Origin: Plantago major | Lineage: Eukaryota > Streptophyta > Magnoliopsida > Lamiales > Plantaginaceae | Length of the DNA stretch: 64,000 nt | Assembly: GCA_026545765.1 (NCBI GenBank) | Contig: CM048839.1 | Span: forward strand, 19,034,566-19,098,565 | Direction: 5' to 3' | Position numbers and translations under genes: made by a program | Shown: positions 21,363 through 34,246 of the stretch, one piece after another | Layout of the letters: every line of letters starts with the position of its first letter | How positions within the stretch are numbered: position 1 is the stretch's first letter | Notes under the pieces: model-generated | The model's database searches: none | Told to the model about the DNA's origin: nothing | The model's input: the letters and a program-made list of their open reading frames with translations, nothing else

Positions 21363-23336
21363 CTAAGAACCGGGAGGAGGCGGTGGTTGTTGGTTCGCAG
21401 CGAACATCTGTTGTGCCATCTCATCCATCCGACGAGTGATATGAGCTTGCTGCTCTAGAAGTTGATCGATCGTTTGCTTGAGAGGATTCATCAGCTCATT
21501 CACCTGCTCTTGAGTGTAGAAATTTTCACGTGATGAGGATGCCTGCTGCGACACGGAGAAGCTACCACCGGGTGTCAATGAAGGGCCCAAACTGCGGAGC
21601 CCATACACTCGACCCTTAGCGTCCATCGGATTAACTTGGATTACTCTCGAATTGTGAGCTCATGACCATCGATCATCCTCTCCTCCATAATCCGCTCCAC
21701 CTCAGTCTGCAATAGTGTAGTGCATACGAAATGAGATACAGTTTTAGGAAGATACGCTCGATATATAATATACACAAATACAAATGTGAACCTTAACAAA
21801 GAAACATACCCCAATTTGCTCGGCCCTAGGATCAGTCCACATGCCATTCTTCATTTTTGCCTTCTTGAAGTGGTGAAGAGCAGTAGTGGGCTCCCCGGCA
21901 TGGAGCTGAAGAACATGCAAACAAGTAGAAAGTTGTTAGAAATGAAAGCAAAAAACATAAGTACAAATCATATTGCAAGTCAGAAATAACATATATACTA
22001 ACCGACATCTGGCGGTCTGTAACAACAGCCCGCGACCCATAATGATGCCTGGAGGTGCCTGTACCATCTCGCGCCTCAGTCAACCGGTTCGCTCTGTTCT
22101 TCGCCACCGTGTCCATGACAAATGGATCTCTCCAGTACTCCTGCCAAAGTGCCCACTCATCATCCCCCATCCACTGCGGCTTTACCCCAGAGGCTTTCAT
22201 GTTGCAAACCATCCTCTTATAACACTCTGACCCAACAGTCTCGAAAACAGGCCACAGTTGGGGAATGAGGGCATTGGGAATGAAGTAGTACTTCTACAAC
22301 ATTTCCATAAGAAGTAGCAAGCCCAAATAGATTAATGAAAGCTGGAATTTAAAGATAAACACAAGTACAGTGGCTAATATACCACGAAATCAGCACAACA
22401 AGTTCAGTAATGGTGATTAACATATCACCCAAGTACAGTGGCTAACATACCACGAAATCAGCACAACAAGTTCAGTAATGGTGACTAACATATCACCCAA
22501 GTACAGTGGCTAACATACCACTCAATCAACACAGTGTGAAAGAACAGTGACTAACATATCACCCAAGTACAGTGGCTAACATACCACTCAAATTGTCCTA
22601 ATATTTACTAACACAATGGTGACTAACATATCACCCAAGTACAGTGGCTAACATACCACGAAATCAGCACAACAAGTTCAGTAATGGTGACTAACATATC
22701 ACCCAAGTACAGTGGCTAACATACCACGAAATCAGCACAACAAGTTCAGTAATGGTGACTAACATATCACCCAAGTACAGTGGCTAACATACCACTCAAT
22801 CAGCACAACAAGTCAAAGAACAGGGATAAAGCTTTGTAACATTTAAGCTTACCTGCATCTCATCAAAATAATGATGCTTCATCCTCTCCGGGAGCGTAGA
22901 CCACTTCTCCCCTCCTTCACCCAGCTTCTCCCTCCGAAGTCTTATAATCTTACCAAGATTTTCGGAGGCACCAGTGTCAAAGCACATACAAATGAGATAG
23001 ACATGAAACAAACATTATTAGTATATTCATGTAACATTTAGTAATTATCTAAAGTTATGTTCTACAAATGCATAATACTTACTTCTTCCGTTAGAACAAA
23101 ACCGGCTTCCCATTCCAACTAGCACCGGGTGTCAGAACGGTGTAGGGACACCCGTCGGAGGATAAGTCAGCAAACATGGGTGACGTCCCCACGCTCGAGC
23201 CAGTGGGAGTCTCAGGAACCTGTGACTGTGAACTCCCGCCAATGTCATAGCCCCCCGAAGGGCTACCCGCATCAGGACCACCACTAGTACCACTAATGGC
23301 CGGTGGACGGTATGTGGACCTCCTATGCCTCGGCAT
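21363..23336 (-). CDS. CACTA B second protein (Ptta/En/Spm-type), multi-exon
   Basis: Start at 23334-23336 (MPRHRRSTYRPPAISGTSGG, Gly/Ser/Pro-rich). Exon blocks in order on the minus strand: 23091-23336; about 22855-22995 (LGKIIRLRREKLGEGGEKWS, HHYFDEMQ); about 22030-22295 (YYFIPNALIPQLWPVFETVG, DDEWALWQEYWRDPFV); about 21810-21905 (ALHHFKKAKMKNGMWTDPRA); and 21363-21710 (GRVYGLRSLGPSLTPGG, a Gln-rich coiled coil, and PPPPPGS stop). Exon edges are approximate. This family (plant transposase Ptta/En/Spm, PF03004-like) accompanies the catalytic transposase and is thought to bind subterminal repeats. Element C has a colinear copy. It follows the transposase in the same orientation. Confidence 0.75.
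22371..22795 (-). repeat. Hairpin minisatellite in an intron of the CACTA B second gene
   Basis: Six or more units alternate GTGGCTAACATACCAC and GTGACTAACATATCAC, separated by CCAAGTACA and CGAAATCAGCACAACAAG-like spacers. Each motif is a short stem (GTGG/CCAC or GTGA/TCAC) around the same eight-base loop CTAACATA. Confidence 0.9.
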
Positions 23337-23511
23337 TTGCAAATTCATACAACAAGTGTTAGTAAGAAAGACGAGATGAATTGGCAGGTAAAACATATAT
23401 AATAGACACGTAATAAAGCATATATAACAAGTTGTAGTAAGAAAGATAAGATGAATTGGCATGCATGTAAAACATATACATTTAACACGTCAAGAAGACT
23501 AAAAAGTCGAG

Positions 23512-26500
23512 TTAATCAAGAACCACCAGTATACACATACCCTCGTCCTCCTCGCCCGTGGTTAAGTCTACATATTGGTCTTCATGCAGCTCAATGTACT
23601 CATCAGGAGCATGTACAACATTTCTCGCTGTTTCATCCACAACCTCTTCTTGGTACGAGTTGGTAATTGAGTCGTCCTTCTGAACGTACTCTACTCTAGA
23701 GCGGGCCCGTATATGTATCGCAGTCAACCAGTCTGCCTTGTCACGTTTCAGGCTTGGATATTCAATGAATACCACTTGGCGTGCTTGAGTAGCCAAGATA
23801 AACGATTCGTACTTACGGTACCTCCTCCTATGGTTAATGTCAACCATTTCATACTGCTCGTGCTTCCTCGTACCAGCTGGAGTAGGATCATACCAGTAAA
23901 CATCAAACAGAAAGGTTCTTTTCAAAGGCAAACCGGAATATTCAAGCCGCACGATTCGCTTCAGCTTCCCGTAGAAATCATACAAATCAGATAGATCTTG
24001 TCCACTAACACACACCCCTGAATTGCTTGTGGCCATGCTCGTGTTAGATTCAACCCTGTGGAACCTAAGACCATTGACTATGTATGATGAGAATGTGGAG
24101 ACCTTTCTGTCTGGTCCCTCCGCTAGAGCTACTAAGTAAGGAGATGTGATGTTGTTGATAGGATCTCGGACATACTCCTTGAACCAAGGTGGGAATTCTG
24201 TTTCCAACTTCGCTTTAAGTTGTGACTCAATCTCATCATCTGTCAATATTGGATTCTTCTCCAGACAACGCTCTTTGAACTCCCTGTGGACACGATTGGT
24301 ATGCATGATTAGTTAACTAGTAGTTAGATATTCAAATTCATGAAGCCCCTAGTAAGAAAGCTACTCACCCAGCAAATTTCACCATAAATTCATCAACTTC
24401 AGTACAGTTCGAGAGGACATAATACTGGGCTGCCAACATTTTCCTATCATTCAGCCATGATGTATTTTTCTTCCCCATAGGTCTCCCTGAGACCCTAAAA
24501 ACAGAAATAGCATCATCATCATCCTCTTGAACTTCAAATGTGTCTGCGTTTCGAGACGGCCAAGATGCCTTTATGGGAACGTGGTCTCCAAAGTAATAGG
24601 AGCAGAAGGTTGCAGCTTCCTCTCGCACGTATGCATTGGCCATCGATCCCTCAGGCCTACCTTTGTTGCTGACATACCTCATCAATTTTCCCAAGTACCT
24701 GCAATGCATATACTTTTGGGTAATATAATGTGACTTTGGAAAATTCAGACATTTGAAGTGAATGATTGTCTTCATATATTACACACCTCTCGAATGGATA
24801 CATCCATTGATACTGAACCGGTCCAGCAAGTCTCGCTTCGTGTGGGAGGTGAACAGGCAAGTGTTCCATAGAATCAAAGAAGCTCGGTGGGAAGATACGC
24901 TCGAGCTTGCACAGAATCAATGGTATGTTGCTTTCAAGGTTTGCTAACACTTGATCATCAACCACCCTTGCGCATAAATTCTTGAAAAATAAGCTCAGCT
25001 CAGTGAGAGCCATCCATACAGGTTTAGGTAGCAGTTCTCGAAATGCAACCGGGAGAAGCCGCTCCATAAACACATGACAATCGTGGCTCTTCATTCCATA
25101 CATCTTCGTCTTCTTCAAATCCACACACCGGCCCAACTTTGAGGCATAATTGTCGGGGAACTTCAATCCCCTAACCCAATCAAACAGCTTGTTCCTAGAT
25201 TCAGTATCAATCGTGTAACATGCCTTGGGCCACTGCCCCTTCTCATTCCGCGTTGTCAACTCAGGCCTTTTACACCATGTATCCAACTCGGCTCTAGATT
25301 TAACGTTATCCTTTGTCTTTCCGGGAATGTTACAAATCGTGTTGAAGCAGTTCTCGAACACATTCTTCTCAATGTGCATGAAATCCAACATGTGACGTAT
25401 AAGAAGACTGCTCCAATAAGGCAAGTCCCAGAAGATGCTTCTCTTCTTCCATCCACATTTCTTCTCAATTTTCTTGTTATGCTTCTCCCACCCAAGTTCA
25501 GTCACTTTCATAAGACCCAGCATATCAATCTTCGCAAGTATCTGTGCACTAGTAAGTTGTCTCGGAGGGCCTTTAATCTCTACTTTGTTTTTCAAGAATT
25601 GAGTCTTGTTCTTCCTAAACGGATGGTTCCTTGGTAGAAACCTACGATGACAGTCAAACCAAGATTCTTTCCGCTCCTTCTTGAATGCATCAGTGTCCTC
25701 CAAACAATGTGGACAAGCATGAAAATCCGCAGTTTTCCTTCCAGATAGCATTGAATACGCAGGAAAATCACTCACGGTCCACAATAGTGCTGCTCTCAAG
25801 GTAAAGTTCTTCTTCGTTGACACATCATATGCAGGGATACCATTTTCCCACAACTCAATCAGCTCCTTAATTAAGGGCTGCAAGAACACATCCAGCTTCT
25901 GTCCTGGATCAGCTGGCCCGGGCACCAACGCAGTCAAGAACATGAACGGTTCCTTCATGCACTCACCGGGGGGGCAGGTTGTACGGTGTCAGCATGACTG
26001 GCCAACAAGAGTACTTTCGTTCACTTCCAAACGGGTTAAAACCATCCGTACAAAGCCCCAAACGTACATTTCTAGATTCGGCTGCAAACTCCGGATATGT
26101 CTTGTCGAACTCTTTCCATGCCGGTGAGTCTGATGGGTGCTCCATTATACCCACTGCATCCGCCTCCCTTGCTCTCTCCTTGTGCCAACGCATTTTATTA
26201 GCACAAGCACTTGAAGCGTACAACCTCTTCAAACGAGGTGCTAGAGGGAAGTACCACAGTTTCTTATGTGGGGGATTTTTCTTCTGGCGTTTCTTTGAAG
26301 CCCCCTCCTTGTAACGCTTATAGCGGTCCTTACCACAAAACTTGCACTTCAGTAGATCTACATCCCCCCCCCCAATAGATCATGCACATATCCGGACAAC
26401 AGTCTATGGTTACCATAGGCAACCCCAACCCCCGCATCTTTTTCTTCGCTTGGTAAAAGTTGGTGGGTACTAGGTTTGGTTCAGGGCAACACTCTGATAA

Positions 26501-27105
26501 CAGTTGTACGGTGTTATTGAAGCTCACTTCAGATTGGCCACCCTCGGCCTTACAACTCATTAGCCGAGACAACAAAGACAACTCAGTGTGCTTCTGACAC
26601 CCCGGCCAAATTGCCTTCTTTGAAGATTCCAACAAGTCAAAGAACACCTGATCCTCGGAATTCGGTGGATCCTCCACATCCCGATCGGTGTCCATGAACT
26701 CTGGACCCGCAACATCATACACCATTTGCTCAATCCTCTCATGATCAGGATTAGCATCAGATGTAGACGTATTTTGAGTACTACCCAAAACCTTTTGCTT
26801 CCTTCTTTTACGCTTAGGAATACTCCCATAGTCCATGAACGGTATTGATTCCTCACCATGATAACACCATACCTCATACTCAGCTACGAACCCCTTACGT
26901 TTCAAGTGCTTGACTACCGTTCTAGGAGGCAAAAATTGTCTATTCCTACATTTGTTCGCATTGCAAGGGCACTTCATCATCCCCCGACTCAAACAAGTAG
27001 TCTGTGTAAGTGCAAAAGCAATGAAGGCTTCAACCCCTTCCACAAAACTAGATTCAATCTGCCATTAACAGTGCGACGGTACATCCATGAACGATCGGGA
27101 TTCAT
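23512..27105 (-). CDS. CACTA B transposase (TNP2/Transposase_21 type), frame disrupted
   Basis: Start at 27103-27105 (MNPDRSWMYRRTVNGR). The transposase-associated domain has MKCPCNANKCRNRQF. The catalytic TNP2-like domain contains GLCTDGFNPFG (about 26040), TALVPGPADPGQKLDVFLQP, SDFPAYSMLSG, HACPHCLEDTDAF, HMLDFMHIEKNVFEN and KMYGMKSHDCHVFMERLLP. LPVHLPHEARL and SNKGRPEGSMANAYVREEA follow, then a DUF4216-like C-terminus (GLRFHRVESNTSMATSNSG, SGLPLKRTFLFDVYWYD, ARQVVFIEYPS). Introns lie at about 24702-24785 and 24297-24368. The protein cuts element ends and joins them to a new site. Frames slip near 27055 and in two C/G runs (26364-26373 and 25968-25974), which could be mutation or base-calling. 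Confidence 0.85.
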
Positions 27106-27984
27106 AATTCAACAATTAACCTGCGTCTCAATTTATTAGATTTATAACATTTATTATACCATTACGTATTTAGTTTCATTACAATTACAATTACATTTTT
27201 AATTATGATACGTTAACAATTGGTAATGAATTACATGCATTTTACGATTACAATTCAATCCCACTGGTAGTTATAACATTTATACCATTACGCATTTAGT
27301 TTCATTACAATTACAATTACATTTTTAATTATGATACGGTAACAATTAGTAATGAATTACATGCATTTTACGATTACAATTCAATTTTCTAGTAGTTAAA
27401 CTTCCATATATCTATTAACATTACAAATTGTAGATGAAAATATTATTGATTGTTTTTATGTTAATACTCCAAAATTATATTAAAATCACCAAAATCACCA
27501 AATTGTCTCCAAACACACAATTAAATCTTCATAATCCTAATGCATTATCTGAAATTAGCTAAGTAAATACCCTACACACTTACAATCATAGTAACATCAT
27601 ACTAGCAATCCAATTTCACAATAAATATATCAATTGCACATCTCAAAGCTAACCCAATACGTAATATAAGCTAAATTATCTACTACATACTTCCTATAAA
27701 CATACAATTGATCAAACTAGTCGAAATTCATAAAATTCCCAAAATTTAAAAAGTAAGGGTTTTAGCCAAAATACCTTCAATTTCGGGAAAAATAGCGGAT
27801 GAAAGTTGAAATTGATGCACAATCCGAGCTCCTTGTCCGACGAGCTTCGAAACGAGACCAAGATTGGCTGGAATCGTCGAGATTTGGCCCGAAAATGCTT
27901 GGGACGAATTGGGGGAAAGAAAGGAAGAAAGAAGGAAGGAAATGGAAATGGTGTTCTGCTTCCCGTGTTCTGTTAAGAACACTC
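27106..27984. other. AT-rich 5' flank of the CACTA B transposase gene
   Basis: Probable promoter or leader. Contains a tandem pair of about 120 bp (27138-27265 and 27267-27390, sharing TTTATACCATTACG..TTTAGTTTC and ACATGCATTTTACGATTAC). The same type of DNA follows the transposase start in element A (15735-16320). Confidence 0.5.
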
Positions 27985-28288
27985 AATTTTAGGGACGGAT
28001 AGATATCCGTCCCTAAGCCGTCTCTACTTTTAGGGACGGATATCTATCCGTCCCTAAAAATGTTTTTTTTTTATTTTTTTTTCAGGTCAACAGTTTTAGG
28101 GACGGATAAAAAATCCGTCCCTAAAACAGGGACGGATTAGGGACGGATTATATAATCCGTCCCTAATTAAGGACGGATTAGGGACGGATAGGCCTATCCG
28201 TCCCTAAAAGAGCCGATTCGTCCCTAAATTAGGGACGGATAATATCCGTCCCTAATTTCCGTCCCTCAAACCGAAGTTTCTTGTAGTG
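27985..28288. repeat. Right subterminal repeat region of CACTA B
   Basis: About ten inverted and direct copies of TAGGGACGGAT, for example TTTTAGGGACGGATAGATAT and its complement, ending at the terminal TTTCTTGTAGTG. Confidence 0.85.
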
Positions 28289-28291
28289 AAT

Positions 28292-30855
28292 TAAACTTAA
28301 GGACCTACATTCATTAGACATCCATATTTGGCACCGATCATTTAAAAATACATCGGTGCATGGTCAATTTTTAGCTATGTGCTTGGTCAATTTATCTTTA
28401 AAATGTTTACTTCTGGCCAGAGACGAACCCAGAGCCTAACTAGCCTAGGTTCTAGTCCGGGGTCCATCGAAAAATTACAAAAAAATAAATAAAAGTTAAT
28501 TATGTTTACATATTTTAAGTCAGAGATATTTTAATCAACAGACGTAGAGTTAATATTTGTCTTGTGGCTTTGTGGTAACAACTTTTTAATCTTATAGCTC
28601 TTTTTTAATAACTCGGGTTCAATTCTTACTATTAGTACTTTTTACTTTCATTTTCCTATCTTAAATATTAATCTTTTTAAATAAATTATTTCTTGAAGGT
28701 TGATGGCTGGGATAATACATAAAACGAGGATGAGGATGTGGACGTTGTCAACATTTAGTTAAATGTTAGTCGTGCTAATACATGGTTAATTAGTTTATAA
28801 TTCAAATGTTAATTCTGTCAAGCAATATGCTTCACCCGTAGGTTAAGCCAAATGTTTGTATTTAAGGTTCCATAATATATTACATATTACTAGGTCAAAC
28901 CATTAGGTCATTGTAGAAAAATAGATAAACATGTCATTGTACCAAGGTAGACTATCTAGGTGGGTTAGCTAACCAATCTTTAGAATCTTGCTTGCGTATG
29001 AAACTAAGATTGATGGACTCATTAGTGGACCGTGGGATGGGATGTAGTCTTGATGGACTAATCAAGTACGAATTTTAGCCAATACAGTTTGTCCCCCACT
29101 CTCACCGTTGAGTGTCTCGAGTAGGAGAGTACAAGCTCTAAGTCAAAAGAATCATGCCTGCAATATTTCAGGCAGATGACTTGCTTTCGCTTGGATATTT
29201 TGCTCCCTCCGAATGTAACTATTACTTCATAAGTTTACAAAAAATAATATATCATAGGCTCATCAACAAAGATGAGCGATTGGCGAATTAATAATCGTCT
29301 ATCGGTATTTTCTCGATTTCGCCTTATTTCTTCATTATTTCTCTAATAATCACCATAATCTCTACACTTTGGGTAATAGGCCCTAGTAAACCATCAAAAC
29401 ACATAATAAGGCATAATATAGCAATAATATTCAAGACCATAGCTCAAACGGTGGGCAAAAGTAGTCTTAAATAACACATTTTATTGGCTCATGATAGCGT
29501 AACTAACTTTCAAATTAACAACCAATCAACATTCAACAACTCATCATCTTTACCCTCCAATTCTCTAGTCTTTAGCGTTATCTGCAGTGTCTTCGCAGAT
29601 TTCTCTTCAACACCTCAGTGTATTCATAACACCAAGCTTTTTGCCGTATATATCAAGCTAATTGCTTACAAATCAAATTTTGAATCTAGCACACCACCAC
29701 CAACAACAACAGTTAGACCATCAATACACACATATGCATGTACATACTGATACATATACATATGTATATGTGTACATACATACATATGTAGGTAGGTAGG
29801 TATGTGTGTATGTATCAAATTTAGAAACTAGCACACCTCCAAAAACAACAGTTAGATCATCAACACACATATGTATGTATGTTTGTACACACACATGTGT
29901 GTGCACGCGCGCATGCATGTATACGTGAACTAGAGTTTGCTATAAAATCAGAGGACATAAACAATCTATCCAACATGATCAACTTACAACAAAAATATCT
30001 TGTCAATCAACAAGATGCCATACATTACCAACAAAATAAAGGAGTGCAGAAGGTAGTCAAACATCACATACCGCAGTGAACTAACTAGCTTAACTAGTGT
30101 TAATCCTTCTTATATGACTCTACCTATGGCTAGACAAGTTTTCCCATGGTGCAACTGTAAACAATAACATGAACAGAGAAATACAATATTTTCTTACAAC
30201 GCTAATAAAATAATTCTTGAAAGCATATCGATTAACAAACCTTTTATGACTATAACACATCCTTGAAACCAAATAGTATATCTTTTAGATCATAACAAAG
30301 TGACTCAACGGGTTCGATACTAACTTGTGAATTCAGGGGTTTCTCGTACATTTTTTTATAATCCGGGGGTGCATTCATTCCATGTTTAACAAATACTGCA
30401 ATGGGTTTTGTATTCTGACACTATTATGTACGAAACGAAATTCCTTAGTCAATTAAACTAATAAGTGTGTTACTAAGGAAATGAGGTAATAGTTCTTCAT
30501 TGATACAATTCCATAGTGGTATATATGTATGGAAATGTATTGTTTGTAACCTAGCAAATTAAGAAAATACACCATCCATTAAAACCTTCCTAACTTCTTT
30601 ATGAATTTGACGTTCTATTAGAAACTTCATGAGCCATAAAAGGAAAGTTTTCATTCCACTTGCCAATTATTTATTATTTCTCATTCATACTTTATTAATA
30701 CTTTATTAATCTTTTTGCTACTTTATCACTCACTTGCCACTTTACCAACATAAAATAATACCCCACACAAACTATTTCTTTATTAATTTTCCTAGTGGAA
30801 CGGAGGTAGTAGATGATTTAGAAATATTGAATTTCAAGAGTGGCCATATAAAAGT
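28292..30855. other. Non-coding AT-rich spacer
   Basis: 28416-28630 begins CAGAGACGAACCCAGAGCC and has TAACTCGGGTTCAATTC, resembling the end of a hAT transposon, but no partner end was located. 29674-29753 and 29815-29880 are diverged direct repeats (CTAGCACACC..CAACAACAGTTAGA). They flank a (TACA)n/(GTAG)n microsatellite region at 29727-29815, with a second at 29863-29926. The rest shows nothing I can name. Confidence 0.45.
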
Positions 30856-31721
30856 GCAAGATACAGTAACTATTGTCATAACAACGATAGTAGTTCACTA
30901 TCAATGTTTGCCTAACAGTGACTATTCTGTTTGTTGCACTTTATTTCTATAATTAGGTTTTTGCCTTTATTCACTAACTTAACCTTGTTTCAAGTTTTTA
31001 GTTGTTTGATTGTGTTATAGGAACAGGTTTGGAATGAAACGAAGAAAGAAGGAATAAGATGTGAAGATTTAAGTAAGGAAAGATTTTGAAGATCTAAGGA
31101 AAGATTCAGAGATCTAAAGAAGGAATGCAATATACTATAAGAAGGAATGTTGAGGGAACATACTGGAAGATCTTGTACAAGGCAACAAGATCTTTGAAGA
31201 TCTATGAAGCATCTCTTTACCACGTTCAAGACTCTATAAATACAAGAGATGGTTCATTGATTCAAGTGTGCAAGATTAGAGCTATTCGAACTACTGGAAG
31301 ATCATTCTCTCTGTCTTGTACTTTACTAAGCTTTAGTTTTACTCTTTATGTAACTTATTGGTGAGTATAACATTGCTTAGTTAGTTTTTTTAACTACTCT
31401 TGCTTAGTTGTTCAGGTTAAGGTTTCTTATTTGTAGAAACTTAACCGTAGTTTTGTAAATCCTCTTTCATTGATAGTGGATATTTGGCCTATGGCACGAC
31501 AAGTATATTTATATACATGTTAAGATTCATTATGATCTCTAGCTTTACTTTCCACTGTGTTCTGATTATTTACTGTGTTTCAGTAGTATTACTGTTAGGA
31601 CAACATTGGTCATAACAGTGGTCTTTTACTTGTCTGAGTATTGCATATCTTTAACTGTCTGCATAACATTGTGCTTAATAGTGTGTCAGAAGTATAGAGT
31701 TCCGGTCCTATAGTTCTTTCA
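30856..31721 (+). repeat. 5' LTR of Copia family 2 (plus-strand copy)
   Basis: Ends TAGTTCTTTCA directly before a primer site, has a TATA box (CTATAAATAC, about 31232), and starts near AAAGTGCAAG. The exact left end is uncertain. The related copies are minus-strand blocks at 34802-35915, 37295-38412 and 50799-51535, which share the TGCCTTTATTCAC word and TTTCA ends. Confidence 0.75.
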
Positions 31722-31722
31722 A

Positions 31723-31736
31723 TTGGTATTAGAGCC
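31723..31736 (+). other. Primer binding site of Copia family 2
   Basis: TTGGTATTAGAGCC is a one-mismatch variant of the Met-tRNA primer site TGGTATCAGAGC and lies one base after the LTR end. Confidence 0.75.
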
Positions 31737-31775
31737 AGGCACCTAATTCATAGGTGTGTGGATTTTGTGCTTCTG

Positions 31776-34246
31776 ATGGATTCAGTAAATTCCAATGCAA
31801 ACAGGATACCAGTGCTAGATGGAACCAACTATTACTTTTGGAAGGTCGGGTTGGGGACTCATATCAAGTCGATTGATGTTAAGTCATGGAAGATTGTGCT
31901 GGAAGGATACAAGTTACCTCTGGCAACACCTGACAAGGATGGTGATGTTATTCCCAAACCAGAAAATCAATGGACAGACGATGAATGGAAAAACTCCTCT
32001 CACAATGAGAAAGCCTTAAATGCTATATTTTTCCATGTTGACTCTCATATGTTTTCTCTTATACAAAATTGTACTACAGCTCAAGCCGCATGGGAGATTC
32101 TGCAAAATCATTGTGAAGGTGATGCTAGTGTGAGGGAAAGCAAGGTCGGAATGCTGTTGAACAAATTTGAGATTATGAGAATGCGAGAAGATGAGACCAT
32201 CAACTCCTATTTTGAAAAACTGATCCAACTTTTCAATGAGTGTCAAATGTTAGGAGATCATATTTCAAACAAACAACTAGTGTACAAGGCTGTTAGATCT
32301 CTATCTTCCAGATTTGACACAAAACGTTGTGTTCTTGAAGACACAAAACACCTAGCCACCATGGAGTTCTCTACCCTTATGAACAATCTCATAAACTATG
32401 ACATGAGCCTAGATGAACAAAAAGCTAACAAAACCAAAACAATCTCTCTTTACTCCAAAAACAACATAGTTGATGAGGTGAGTGAAGATGAAGAAACTGC
32501 CTTGGAAGCTTTTCAAAAAGGGTACAATAACTTGGTCAAAAGATTTACCAAAAACAAGTTTTCAAAAACTCCTGGTCCTTCAAAGCCTAATGACAAAGAC
32601 AAAAATTCCTATGAGTTAACCAAGTTTGAGCAAAAAAATCTAGACAAAGTTCAGTGTTTTGAATTCAAGGGGTTGGACACTATCAAAATGAATGTGCTAA
32701 TACCCTCAGGAAGAAAGGAAGAACCTATTGGGCCAGCTTGAGTGACAATGAGGAGGAAAATACTGATGATGAAGAGGAACCAGAAGACACACATGAAGGA
32801 TCCACTCAAATTGTTATATCTCTGTTTGCTGTTCTATGTAAACAAGAGTGTGAGGTGAACTGTTGTGCCAAGAGTACAGAATTTTCTAAATCTGTGACTG
32901 TATTTTTTGACTATGATGATTCAGCCAATGTTGAGATAACACTCTACCAAACAGGTGACAAGGTAAATCTTACTGAAACTAATCTTAGATGTATGCATGG
33001 TTCTCTTGTTTTGGATGCAGATTACCCTTTCGAGGCAGAATTCAGTCAAGAACAGATGATTGAGGAGCTTAAACTGATGTATGAGACTCTACTTGCTGAG
33101 ATGGAGAAGCTAGAGAAGTCTGCCAAGCCTCTGGAAAAGGAGAATTTCAATCTGAAGAAAACCATAGTACATCTGGAAACTTAGCTGAATGAAAAGAGCA
33201 TTGAATTTGAAAGGTTGAGCACCAAGCTAAAGAAAGCAGAACTTACCCTGACCAAGTGGAACTCAAATTCAACCAAGCTGAAAAAGGTAATGGAGCAAGA
33301 GAGTAATGATACAACAGGTAAAACTCAGCAAGACTCTTCTAATGAAGTAATCTCTAGAACTGTTGCTACTTCTAAAACTCTCTCCTATTGCAAAAATGCT
33401 CCTGTTTTTGTAAAAGAAAAAGGAATCCTGAACAAACCTCCCAAGAAAACCTTTGTGTGCCAATTTTGTTTCAAAACAGGTCACACTAAGCCTTACTACT
33501 ACCTTTTTCTAAGAACCATTTCAAAAACCAACAGTAACCCCACTACTGTTGAGACCAGTTCTGATTCATCTATCACTGGTGATACTTCTCAGAAAACCAA
33601 CGCTGTAGTGACTGTTGAACAAACAGCTCTGGCAACACTTAAAGAAAAACAGGGTAAAAATGTCAAGAAAAACAATACAGGAAGTCCCAACCTACAATGC
33701 AAAGTGGTTCTATCTGTTCTAGAATCTGACAATGCAGGTATGTGGTACTTTGACAGTGGGTGCTCAAGGCACATGACAGGTTCAGAAGAATACCTCAAGA
33801 ACCAAGTTCCTCAACAAAAAGGAATAGTGACATATGGAGGAGGAACTCAAGGTAAAATCTTGGGAAAAGGAACCCTAAACATTCCAGGATTTCCTGATCT
33901 CAAGAATGTTCTTTTGATTCGAGGTTTAACTGCTAATTTGTTGAGTGTGAGTCAATTATGTGATGATGATCTGAAAGTACACTTTGATAGACATTCTTGT
34001 GATGTAGTTGATCTAAATAGTATGTGTGTGCTAACTGGAGTCAGATCTCACAATAATTGTTATGTAATGAGTAGGGTTGAAAAACCTATGTCTGTGCAAT
34101 CTATTGCTAGTTTAACCCTTTCAGGTGAAGAACAAGAGGAACCAATGAAAAGGCCTGATAGGGAAACATCTGTAACAATAGTGAGCAATTCAATTCTCTC
34201 AGGTGATTCTCAAGAAAGAAATACAGATGAAGGAAATAATTTTTGA
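31776..34246 (+). pseudogene. gag: Copia family 2 gag-protease fragment
   Basis: Gag opens MDSVNSNANRIPVLDGTNYY. It continues with WKVGLGTHIKSIDVKSWKIV and a capsid-type region (AAWEILQNHCEGDASVRESK, LNKFEIMRMREDETINSYFE). The zinc knuckle near 32652-32690 is doubly damaged: one Cys reads Phe, and one T is missing so the frame slips. The other frame continues DNEEENTDDEEEPEDTHEG and a coiled coil. It meets an in-frame TAG at 33182-33184, then runs to the protease site WYFDSGCSRHMTGSEEYLKN (about 33740-33800). The pre-integrase segment ends at the stop in 34246. Integrase, RT and RNase H are absent. The remaining 34247-34496 is decayed. Confidence 0.85.

Larger units (their letters stand above)
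20832..28288 (-). mobile_element. CACTA (En/Spm) element B, near complete, 7457 bp
   Basis: Left end CACTACAAAAAA, right end TTTCTTGTAGTG (complement CACTACAAGAAA), flanked by AAT at 20829-20831 and again at 28289-28291. A 3-bp target duplication with CACTA termini is diagnostic. Both ends carry dense inverted GGGACGGATA motifs. Two genes lie on the minus strand: the transposase first (right), then a second protein (left). Only a few frame disruptions are seen in the transposase, so this is a plausible recent source of activity. Confidence 0.95.

Noticed and set aside
22371..22795. Regularly spaced repeats that could be mistaken for a CRISPR array
   Set aside because: Spacers are themselves repeated, no Cas genes exist, and the context is a plant transposon intron.
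29721..29918. A short minus-strand ORF with Tyr/Val/Cys repeats
   Set aside because: It is a translation of a TACA/TGTG microsatellite.
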